From Candidatus Colimorpha enterica (GTDB lineage: Bacteria > Bacillota > Clostridia > Oscillospirales > CAG-272), in NCBI GenBank assembly GCA_000433515.1, contig FR891133.1:1456-7918 (forward strand): DNA of 6,463 bases. Direction: 5' to 3'. Made by a program: the position numbers and the translations under genes. Under the pieces are notes generated by a model. That model ran no database searches and was not told the DNA's origin. It worked only from the letters and a program-made list of their open reading frames with translations. Positions 1 through 5,513 of the stretch are shown here, piece after piece (position 1 is the first letter of the stretch; each line of letters opens with the position of its first letter).

Positions 1-441
1 GAGTCTGCGGCGGATGAGCGCGGTTTTTCTGACAAGCGATTCGCCGAAGCCGTCGCGCGGACCGCGGAGCACCTTGTCGTTCTCCGGCTCGTCCACCGAA
101 CGGAGGGGATATGACTTGATATCGATGACCGCAGCCTTATCCGCGCCCTCAACCGCAAGCACTCCCCGCCCGGATATCACCGCAGAGGTAAGCACCGCGA
201 TGTCGTCAGTCAGCGTCACATCGGGATGCGGAAGAGAATCCATACAGATCTTCGGGCTGTCGGCAAGCACCGCAAAGCGTATCATTTTCTCTGCCGCTTC
301 CCCGTCGCAAAGCCCGGCGACGGAATAAAATGACGCCTGTGCGCTTCCCCGCGCGGCGGAAAACTCTCTTTTTGTGACGTCAAAGCTCCTCCCGACGCCG
401 AGCGCCGCGTCAAGCCGGGCGATGATCTCTCTGTATTCCAC
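1..441 (-). CDS. Spore germination protein, GerA/SpoVAF family (N-terminal part)
   Basis: This is the first 147 codons of a membrane protein of the GerA-A/SpoVAF family; the rest lies beyond the left edge. Family members sit in the inner membrane of the spore and take part in nutrient-triggered germination. The visible part is the soluble N-terminal domain. It includes an LGVGRSFDVTKRE stretch near residue 11, which resembles SpoVAF-type proteins, and ends with the family hallmark YPLRSVDEPE, then VLRGPRDGFGESL, then a TALIRRRL segment (about residues 109-147). Full-length members are roughly 450-500 residues, so about two thirds is missing. The start is a GTG with GGAGG five bases upstream. 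An in-frame ATG at 486 would add 15 residues but has no ribosome site. SpoVAF rather than a GerA-A receptor subunit is a lean from the N-terminus, not settled. I found no convincing sporulation-sigma promoter upstream. Confidence 0.88.
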   Translation of the reverse strand, partial: MEYREIIARLDAALGVGRSFDVTKREFSAARGSAQASFYSVAGLCDGEAAEKMIRFAVLADSPKICMDSLPHPDVTLTDDIAVLTSAVISGRGVLAVEGADKAAVIDIKSYPLRSVDEPENDKVLRGPRDGFGESLVRKTALIRRRL

Positions 442-446
442 GTTTG

Positions 447-451
447 CCTCC
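447..451 (-). promoter_or_regulatory. Ribosome binding site (GGAGG) fixing the GTG start of the spore germination gene
   Basis: GGAGG on the minus strand lies five bases before the GTG at 441. It decides for the GTG over the upstream in-frame ATG at 486, which has no purine-rich site in front of it. Confidence 0.75.
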
Positions 452-580
452 GTTTTTTGCAGCAGCTTTACAGTGAGTATCTGCATTCCGGCGGATATTT
501 ATCCCGAAAAAGCGAAAGAACCGGCAGAACGGTGATTTACAGCCGATTGACCGAAACAAACTGCTCTCTGTTGCCGTATG

Positions 581-590
581 TATTGCAATA
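581..590. promoter_or_regulatory. Perfect 10-bp palindrome upstream of the GH127 promoter (possible operator)
   Basis: TATTGCAATA is its own reverse complement. It ends six bases before the -35 box (597) of the GH127 gene. Its core TTGCAA is repeated exactly as the -35 hexamer 14 bases downstream. The position fits a protein-binding site. A 10-bp AT-rich palindrome can also occur by chance, and no second copy was found in the other promoter region. Confidence 0.25.
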
Positions 591-596
591 ATTCTC

Positions 597-625
597 TTGC
601 AAACCGTCGGGATAAATGGTATAAT
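597..625 (+). promoter_or_regulatory. Sigma-A-type promoter with extended -10 for the GH127 gene
   Basis: The -35 is TTGCAA (597-602), followed by a 17-bp spacer and a perfect TATAAT (620-625). The spacer ends in TGG, giving an extended -10. Transcription would start near 632, leaving a leader of about 54 nt before the ATG at 686. Because the start of transcription lies downstream of the in-frame ATG at 578, that longer reading frame cannot be the translated one. Confidence 0.82.
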
Positions 626-631
626 TGTTCC

Positions 632-661
632 CGGTATATTCCGGCGGTTCCGGATATGCCG
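632..661 (+). other. Stem-loop at the extreme 5' end of the GH127 mRNA
   Basis: Bases 632-644 can pair with 650-661: 12 base pairs including one G-U, a single bulged T at 640, and a CGGTT loop (645-649). Most pairs are G-C at both ends of the stem. It begins almost exactly at the predicted transcription start and ends 12 bases before the ribosome site. No T-run follows, so it is not an intrinsic terminator. A 5' stabilising hairpin or a protein-binding DNA/RNA element is more likely (inference). Confidence 0.5.
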
Positions 662-673
662 AGTCTTATTTCC

Positions 674-678
674 GGGAG
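674..678 (+). promoter_or_regulatory. Ribosome binding site (GGGAG) deciding the GH127 start
   Basis: GGGAG lies seven bases before the ATG at 686. Together with the promoter position it selects 686 as the start rather than the in-frame ATG at 578. Confidence 0.7.
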
Positions 679-685
679 AAAAAAT

Positions 686-2653
686 ATGATCGGATTATAC
701 AGTGAAAAATCCCCGAGTTCGTCGCGCATGGGGCGTGACGTCATGTTTGCCGACAGGGAGAATCTCTGGCAGTATGAGGGGCATATAAATGATGTTTTCG
801 GCTTCGTGAACGAGCGGCAGATCTGTCGTCCGGAGCTTTGGGAGAGGTTTGTGCTTCAGTTCCGCACACATCCCGATTCCGACGGCGGCTGGAGAGGCGA
901 ATTCTGGGGCAAGATGATGCGCGGAGCCTGCTTTGTTTACCGCGCGACAAAGAACAAAGAGCTTTACTCCGTGCTTGAAAAGACCGTCTGCGACATGATG
1001 GACAGCGCGGATGAGAACGGCAGGATAAGCTCGTATTCTGTTGAGCGCGAGTTCCGGTCGTGGGATATGTGGTGCCGGAAGTACGTCATGCTCGGCATGG
1101 AGTATTTTTATGAGATCTGCGATGATGAGGCTCTCCGCGGCAGGATTTTGTCCTCTCTCTGCGGTCAGCTTGACTATATAATCTCAAAGGTCGGGAGAAA
1201 AGAGGACGGAAAGACCCCGATATGCGAGACGAGCGACTACTGGCGCGGGCTGAATTCCTCGTCTGTGCTTGAGCCGGTAATGAAGCTCTACAACATGACC
1301 GGAGAAAAAAGATACCTTGATTTCGGCGGTTATATCGCGGAGTGCGGCGGAACGTCGGTCGAGAACCTCTTTGACCTTGCGCTGAACGACAAAATGATGC
1401 CGTATCAGTACCCTGTTACAAAGGCTTACGAAATGATCTCCTGCTTCGAGGGTGTGCTTGAGTATTACCGTGTGACCGGCGACGAAAAGTACCGCACCGC
1501 CGTTGTCAACATCGGAAAGCGTGTGCTTGAGACCGATTTCACGGTCATCGGAAGCGGCGGATGCACCGGGGAGCAGTTTGACCATTCTTTCGTGCGGCAG
1601 GCGAACACCACAAACAGCCGCGTCAAGCAGGAGACCTGCGTGACGGTCACATACATGAAATTCTTCCTTCAGCTTCTGCTTGTGACCGGCGACCCGGTTT
1701 ACGCTGACGCTTTTGAAAGAGCATATTACAACGCCTACGAGGGCGCTCTCAACACCGGGTGGGCATTCGATGCCGACGACACGAGAATATACGACACGTG
1801 GGTGAAGGAGCCCGTCCCGTTTGACAGCTACAGTCCGCTCACCGCCGGAAAGCGCGGAAACAACGTCGGCGGACTTATGAACATCTGCGGAGACAGGTAT
1901 TACGGCTGCTGCGCCTGCATAGGCTCTGCCGGAATCGGTCTTGTGCCGGAGATGCAGGTGCTGACATATGAAAACGGGCTTGCGCTGAACCTTTTCCTGC
2001 CGGGAGAGGTCACGACCCGCACGCCGTCCGGAAACAGGGTGCGCATTGTCACAGAGACCGGCTATCCGGTGTCAGGGAAGGTGAAGCTCACGCTTTATCC
2101 CGGAGCGGCGGAGAAATTTGAGCTGTCGGTGAGAAATCCCGGCTGGAGCAGGAACACGTGTGTGTTGCTGAACGGCGAAAGCACCGATGCCGCTTCCGGC
2201 TACATCCGCATTTCCCGCGAATGGAAGTCCGGAGACACCGTTGAGCTTGACCTTGATATGAGGATAAGAACCGAGCGCCCGACGCCCTACGGTCATCAGA
2301 TACTTATGACCAAGGTCGATTGGGGTCACAATTACATTCTTCCGGTATACGACGAGGAAGACCCGGCGGCAAAGTATCACATCGCGCTTCTCCGCGGTCC
2401 GGTCGTGCTTGCGCAGGACAGCCGCCTCGGAAGCGAGATCGACGGCGCGGTTCAGATCGCCGTTGACAGCGAGGGCTATGCGGAAGGGAGACTTACCGCG
2501 GACATCCCGTTCCCGCACGCCGTCGGTGCAGAGATCCTGCTCTCCGACGGAAGCTATATGAAAACCGTCGATTACGGCTCCGCAGGAAAACTGTGGACAA
2601 ACAAGAGCCGTGTTGCGGCATGGATCCTGACAAAGGACTGCGCGGGAGAATAA
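686..2653 (+). CDS. GH127/DUF1680-type glycoside hydrolase (beta-L-arabinofuranosidase-like)
   Basis: This 655-residue protein has the architecture of the GH127/GH146 (DUF1680) superfamily: an N-terminal (alpha/alpha)6 barrel (about 40-420) and C-terminal beta domains. Diagnostic segments are residues 315-357, starting QETCVTVTYMKFF and continuing with an LLLVTGDPVYADAFERAYYN stretch, and YYGCCACIGSAG (405-416), followed by LALNLFLPGEV and VRNPGWS (482-488). In the characterised beta-L-arabinofuranosidase HypBA1, a zinc is held by a Glu, a Cys and a Cys-Cys pair, one of which is the nucleophile. The matching residues here are E316, C318, C408 and C409. The acid/base Glu is less certain; E296 in the GEQFD segment is the best candidate. 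Typical family length is 600-700. There is no signal peptide, so it is probably cytosolic and acts on imported substrate. It is transcribed alone from its own promoter and converges on the dehydrogenase operon. The exact substrate cannot be read from sequence. Confidence 0.87.
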   Translation: MIGLYSEKSPSSSRMGRDVMFADRENLWQYEGHINDVFGFVNERQICRPELWERFVLQFRTHPDSDGGWRGEFWGKMMRGACFVYRATKNKELYSVLEKTVCDMMDSADENGRISSYSVEREFRSWDMWCRKYVMLGMEYFYEICDDEALRGRILSSLCGQLDYIISKVGRKEDGKTPICETSDYWRGLNSSSVLEPVMKLYNMTGEKRYLDFGGYIAECGGTSVENLFDLALNDKMMPYQYPVTKAYEMISCFEGVLEYYRVTGDEKYRTAVVNIGKRVLETDFTVIGSGGCTGEQFDHSFVRQANTTNSRVKQETCVTVTYMKFFLQLLLVTGDPVYADAFERAYYNAYEGALNTGWAFDADDTRIYDTWVKEPVPFDSYSPLTAGKRGNNVGGLMNICGDRYYGCCACIGSAGIGLVPEMQVLTYENGLALNLFLPGEVTTRTPSGNRVRIVTETGYPVSGKVKLTLYPGAAEKFELSVRNPGWSRNTCVLLNGESTDAASGYIRISREWKSGDTVELDLDMRIRTERPTPYGHQILMTKVDWGHNYILPVYDEEDPAAKYHIALLRGPVVLAQDSRLGSEIDGAVQIAVDSEGYAEGRLTADIPFPHAVGAEILLSDGSYMKTVDYGSAGKLWTNKSRVAAWILTKDCAGE

Positions 2654-2680
2654 GACTTAATCTTAATAAACGCACAGCAA

Positions 2681-2716
2681 AGGGCTGTTAAAAAACCGGT
2701 GTTTTTTAACAGCCCT
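2681..2716. terminator. Perfect 16-bp hairpin between convergent genes (probable bidirectional terminator)
   Basis: AGGGCTGTTAAAAAAC (2681-2696) and its exact reverse complement (2701-2716) flank a CGGT loop. It sits 28 bases after the GH127 stop and 54 bases beyond the dehydrogenase stop, where both convergent transcripts should end. The tract after the stem is weak for a classical terminator: CAAAATTT on the plus strand and TTTGCTGT on the minus strand. The A6/T6 runs are inside the stem. A smaller inverted repeat, TAAGA-CTTAA-TCTTA (2651-2665), overlaps the GH127 stop codon. Another, CAAAAG-T-CTTTTG (2736-2748), lies on the dehydrogenase side. Confidence 0.65.
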
Positions 2717-2769
2717 CAAAATTTCCGGTAATGTACAAAAGTCTTTTGCCCATATAAATCCGGAGCGGC

Positions 2770-3804
2770 TCATGCCATGGTTTCAAGCATTTTCAGAGTA
2801 ACCTCATAGTCTGTCGGCAAACCGTTCTCAAACCTCCGGCTCTCCTCCGACATATATTCCGCCATGCGGTGCACCTCGTTGCCGAGAGAACCGGCGACGT
2901 GCGGAGAGAGAAACACGTTTTTCATGTTATAAAACGGCGAGTCGGCAGCCGGCGGTTCCGGTTCGGTTACGTCAAGCACTGCCGCACGCGTCGGAACCTC
3001 TGTCAGCGCCTTTATAAGATCATTTTCGACCACCTGTGCGCCGCGCCCGGTGTTTATAAAGGTCGCGCAGGGCTTCATCAGCGAGAACAGGTCGTAATTC
3101 AGCATCCCGACCGTCTGCGCGTTGTTGGCGAGATGGTTTGAGATCACATCGCTCCCGGAAAACAGTGTCGGAAGGTCACAGAGGGTCACTCCAAGCTCCT
3201 TCGCCTTCTCTTCCGGAAGAAACGGATCGAAAACAAGGATATTTATATGCTCAAGCACGGCGCGGATACGCTCAATCACCATTTTTCCTATCATCCCGGC
3301 ACCGATTATTCCGACGGTGGCATCATAGTTGCCGGGAAGCCCGTAGATATCCGGGCGGTTATCCCATAGCGGACCGCTGCCCGGCGTGTGAAGGCGGCGG
3401 TAATAGCCGGTATTGGCAAGTATGATCTGCGCAAGAGTATATTCCGCGACGGGAACTCCGTTCGCCGCCCATGCGCTGAATACCTTTATTCCCTGATTCA
3501 GAAACTCCCGCGCAAAATCCTGAACCGACCCGGCGGCATAGAACACCGCCTCGGCTTTCGGGAAATACCGCCTCACCTCATCCTCCGTAAAGACCGGCAT
3601 TGCCCATGTCGAGAAGAGATATTCCGCCTCCGAAGCCGATTCCGGGGCTTCGGCAAGCATTTCCTTTGACAGAACCCTGCCGCCGCAGACAAATTCGTAA
3701 CGCGCCGCAAGCTCCTCCTTTGTTTTTCCGGAATAGACCCAGTCAACAACGTTTTGCTGACCTAGATACGCTGATTTTTTCATATACCGCATATCCCCCT
3801 TCAT
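2770..3804 (-). CDS. D-isomer-specific 2-hydroxyacid dehydrogenase, NAD-dependent
   Basis: This protein of about 344 residues belongs to the D-2-hydroxyacid dehydrogenase family, which interconverts 2-keto acids and D-2-hydroxy acids with NAD(H) in the cytosol. The Rossmann motif GAGMIG is at about 168-173, and the acidic D193 at the end of the second strand (LVFDPF) favours NAD over NADP. The catalytic triad is present: R254 in NTGRG, E283 in DVTEPEPP and H302 in SPHVAGS. The substrate domain includes STWAMP and a long AAGSV...ANGVPVAEYTLA segment, resembling the 2-Hacid_dh_8-like subgroup. Four in-frame ATGs lie near the start (3807, 3804, 3792, 3783). I prefer 3804 because AGGA lies six bases upstream; 3783 (MKKSAYLG) with an AAGGGGG eleven bases upstream is also possible. 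It follows the hydrolase-like gene by 49 nt on the same strand with no promoter or terminator seen between them. The substrate, perhaps a sugar acid or keto acid, is unknown. Confidence 0.9.
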   Translation of the reverse strand: MKGDMRYMKKSAYLGQQNVVDWVYSGKTKEELAARYEFVCGGRVLSKEMLAEAPESASEAEYLFSTWAMPVFTEDEVRRYFPKAEAVFYAAGSVQDFAREFLNQGIKVFSAWAANGVPVAEYTLAQIILANTGYYRRLHTPGSGPLWDNRPDIYGLPGNYDATVGIIGAGMIGKMVIERIRAVLEHINILVFDPFLPEEKAKELGVTLCDLPTLFSGSDVISNHLANNAQTVGMLNYDLFSLMKPCATFINTGRGAQVVENDLIKALTEVPTRAAVLDVTEPEPPAADSPFYNMKNVFLSPHVAGSLGNEVHRMAEYMSEESRRFENGLPTDYEVTLKMLETMA

Positions 3805-3853
3805 CATAGTTCCTGTTATGCCACGGGATTGATGTTAACCCATGTCCGACGGC

Positions 3854-5251
3854 TTACGCGCCCGGCTCCCGGCGCACAAGAAACAGCATTCTTTTTGCCG
3901 GAACCTCAAAACGTTTGCCGCATTCTCCGGTCTCTCGGTTCTGCCACAGGTCGCGTGTTTCAAGCATATACGGTTCGTCCGCCATATTCGACACAACAAT
4001 ATAATCTCCGGTGTTGGTAAACTGCGTAATATACACCGTCTCCGGGATCGGTGAAAGAACCGCGGCGGTTTCACGGATTTCCATATGAACCACCGATTCA
4101 TCTTCAACCATCGGCTTATACAGACGAAGGTAACGGCTCCACACGGTATACTCGTCGGGATCATCGGGAATCTGCGACCATTCGCTGTAAACATAAGGAC
4201 CGTCGGGGTGCTTTTCGGCATAATCGCGCACCCGCCTGAAGTACTGATAAAGGCGGTCCCGATCAGTCGTTTTATACTGCTTTACTCCCGGCACATCAAT
4301 GCATTTTCCCATTGTCGGACGGCCGTGCGTGAGAAGAGGAAACTGAACGAACGGAATTGTCATGGCAAAAAACAGCTCCGGGTCAAACCGCTCCTGCCCG
4401 TGCTTTGTAAGTCTTGGCTTATCCGGGCACGGGACGACGTACGGCTCATACATTTTTCCTTTTCCGCAGTCGACCGAATACTCTCCTTCGCCGATCCAGA
4501 GATAATCATAGTATTTACCTCGGACAAATCCGCGCGTATTGCCGCCGACGTGCAGTTTATAGATGCCGCCTCTGTCCTTTACTCCGCTGTATATCATATG
4601 TATCAGGTCTTCCGCTTCCGGATCATAGCAATCGACAGGTTCAATATCGCAGTTGCGTCGGTTTTCCGGTACGGAAAGCATATGGCTCAGATCCCAGTCG
4701 TATCCCCAGTCATTATAGATTCCGTCAAAATCATATGTATCAAGAATCCCGAAGGTTTTGGGGAGTATAAAATCCCGCCAGTACTCGCTCCCCGCCCATC
4801 CGAGACGGTACTTATAGTGCATATCCACACAGCCGTTGAAGCTGCGGGAAAAACGCTCCTGATAGTATTTTGAGCCCTCATGTATGTAGCTTGATGAACA
4901 GTAGGGTATAATTTTCAGACCGAAGCTGTGACACAGGTCGATAAAACGGTTCATTCCTTCATGGTCGCAGCTGTGCCATTTATCGGATCCGTATTTTTCG
5001 ATGGTGTCGTTCCATTCCTCATGCACCTGTATCAGTCCGACACCGTTCTCGGCATAAGACTTAAGAAGCTTATAATCATATTCCGTGGGGGTGATACTCA
5101 TAAGAGCCGGATAATCACCGAGATAATATGTCACCTGCCCGGGAAGATAATCGTGAATGCGCCAGTCCCGGGTACACTTTTTTGTGTCTTCGGTTACGCG
5201 GCGAAGATTTTCTATCCTTGCGCGGTGCTGTTCAAGCGTCAGTTGTTTCAT
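3854..5251 (-). CDS. Putative (beta/alpha)8-barrel glycoside hydrolase-like protein, family not recognised
   Basis: I do not recognise a named family for this 465-residue protein. Its pattern fits a TIM-barrel carbohydrate enzyme: strand-like segments VGLIQVHEEW (71-80), GLKIIPYCSSSY (111-122), DFDGIYNDWGYDW (174-186), YKLHVGGNTRG (231-241), YDYLWIGEGEY (248-258) and IPFVQFPLLTHGRPT (299-313). The FDGIYND element resembles strand-end acidic motifs of retaining or inverting glycosidases. D176, D181, E255 and E257 are the best catalytic candidates (inference). Many aromatic residues (YYLGDYP, EWND, YNDWGYDW) could line a sugar site. Residues about 395-460 look like a small beta domain (YITQFTNTGDYIVVSN), as is common at the end of such enzymes. 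No signal peptide or membrane segment is visible, so it is probably cytosolic. The start has GGGAG seven bases upstream. It is the first gene of an operon with the 2-hydroxyacid dehydrogenase and is divergent from an AraR-like regulator. It might instead be a non-catalytic barrel protein. Confidence 0.8.
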   Translation of the reverse strand: MKQLTLEQHRARIENLRRVTEDTKKCTRDWRIHDYLPGQVTYYLGDYPALMSITPTEYDYKLLKSYAENGVGLIQVHEEWNDTIEKYGSDKWHSCDHEGMNRFIDLCHSFGLKIIPYCSSSYIHEGSKYYQERFSRSFNGCVDMHYKYRLGWAGSEYWRDFILPKTFGILDTYDFDGIYNDWGYDWDLSHMLSVPENRRNCDIEPVDCYDPEAEDLIHMIYSGVKDRGGIYKLHVGGNTRGFVRGKYYDYLWIGEGEYSVDCGKGKMYEPYVVPCPDKPRLTKHGQERFDPELFFAMTIPFVQFPLLTHGRPTMGKCIDVPGVKQYKTTDRDRLYQYFRRVRDYAEKHPDGPYVYSEWSQIPDDPDEYTVWSRYLRLYKPMVEDESVVHMEIRETAAVLSPIPETVYITQFTNTGDYIVVSNMADEPYMLETRDLWQNRETGECGKRFEVPAKRMLFLVRREPGA

Positions 5252-5296
5252 GGTATTGCTCCCGGTATAATCAAGTTGTTTGCCCGTGCAATCCGT

Positions 5297-5327
5297 TCAA
5301 TGCCTGCGTCAGTCTCCGAGGCATTGA
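5297..5327 (-). other. Leader hairpin of the hydrolase-like/dehydrogenase operon
   Basis: TCAATGCCT (5297-5305) and AGGCATTGA (5319-5327) are perfect reverse complements separated by 13 bases. In the minus-strand transcript they form a 9-bp stem about 45 nt before the start codon. No T-run follows in the direction of transcription, so it is not an obvious attenuator. It matches no riboswitch class that I recognise. Confidence 0.45.
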
Positions 5328-5341
5328 TGCAGATAGCTGCA
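5328..5341 (-). other. Short inverted repeat TGCAG-ATAG-CTGCA next to the predicted transcription start
   Basis: A perfect 5-bp inverted repeat with a 4-base centre directly abuts the larger hairpin at 5297-5327. It begins about 7 bases downstream of the predicted transcription start (near 5348). It could be a repressor operator or a small 5' mRNA hairpin. The repeat is short, so chance is possible. Confidence 0.3.
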
Positions 5342-5354
5342 CATGTGTATAAAT

Positions 5355-5383
5355 ATGATACCATGCCTGACCGCAGAAGTAAA
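5355..5383 (-). promoter_or_regulatory. Promoter of the hydrolase-like/dehydrogenase operon
   Basis: On the minus strand the -35 is TTTACT (5383-5378), followed by a 17-bp spacer and TATCAT (5360-5355), with TGG immediately before the -10. The -10 region thus reads TGGTATCAT, close to the TGGTATAAT of the GH127 promoter. The weak -35 with an extended -10 is typical of a promoter helped by an activator. Transcription would start near 5348, leaving a leader of about 97 nt. Confidence 0.62.
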
Positions 5384-5402
5384 TAGAAAAACACATTTAA
5401 AT

Positions 5403-5428
5403 CGGCAACTTTTCTCTTTTTGTTGCCG
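5403..5428. promoter_or_regulatory. Inverted repeat CGGCAAC-N12-GTTGCCG, candidate regulator binding site
   Basis: Two perfect 7-bp arms (5403-5409 and 5422-5428) are separated by a T-rich 12-base centre. The element lies exactly 19 bases from the -35 box of the leftward operon (5383) and 19 bases from the -35 box of the rightward regulator gene (5448). One dimer could therefore serve both promoters, centred near -68 for each. Binding by the regulator encoded next door is inference. Confidence 0.45.
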
Positions 5429-5447
5429 TTTTGTCCGGCAGGTATGG

Positions 5448-5476
5448 TTGATTTTTGCCTCGGATTATATTATAAT
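5448..5476 (+). promoter_or_regulatory. Promoter of the AraR-like regulator gene
   Basis: The -35 is TTGATT (5448-5453), followed by a 17-bp spacer and a perfect TATAAT (5471-5476). Transcription would start near 5483, about 31 nt before the ATG. It points away from the operon promoter at 5355-5383. Confidence 0.75.
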
Positions 5477-5513
5477 AGATACGACCGCAACAAAAAACGG
5501 AGATCATGCCGAC

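Noticed and set aside
14..328. 104-codon plus-strand frame at the left end
   Set aside because: It is antisense to the spore germination gene, whose minus-strand reading gives clear family motifs; the plus-strand product is Ser/Thr-rich with no recognisable domain.
496..505. GGGATAAATA on the minus strand as a sigma-F-like -10 for the spore germination gene
   Set aside because: It is close to the forespore -10 consensus, but no matching -35 (GYWTA) lies at the right distance, so the support is too weak to list as a promoter.
578..685. N-terminal extension of the GH127 frame starting at the ATG at 578
   Set aside because: The extension crosses the -35 and -10 boxes and the predicted transcription start. 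It has no ribosome site and its composition is unlike the family. The ATG at 686 has GGGAG seven bases upstream.
2878..2884. Additional GTTGCCG copies inside genes (also near 3329, 5844 and 6325) as regulator sites
   Set aside because: They are single half-sites within coding sequence and follow from common codon combinations. None has a partner arm at the 12-base spacing that I could see.
4085..4873. 262-codon plus-strand frame opposite the hydrolase-like gene
   Set aside because: The antisense frame is open because of codon bias. The minus-strand protein has coherent strand and helix patterns, a ribosome site and a promoter; the plus-strand product shows none of these.
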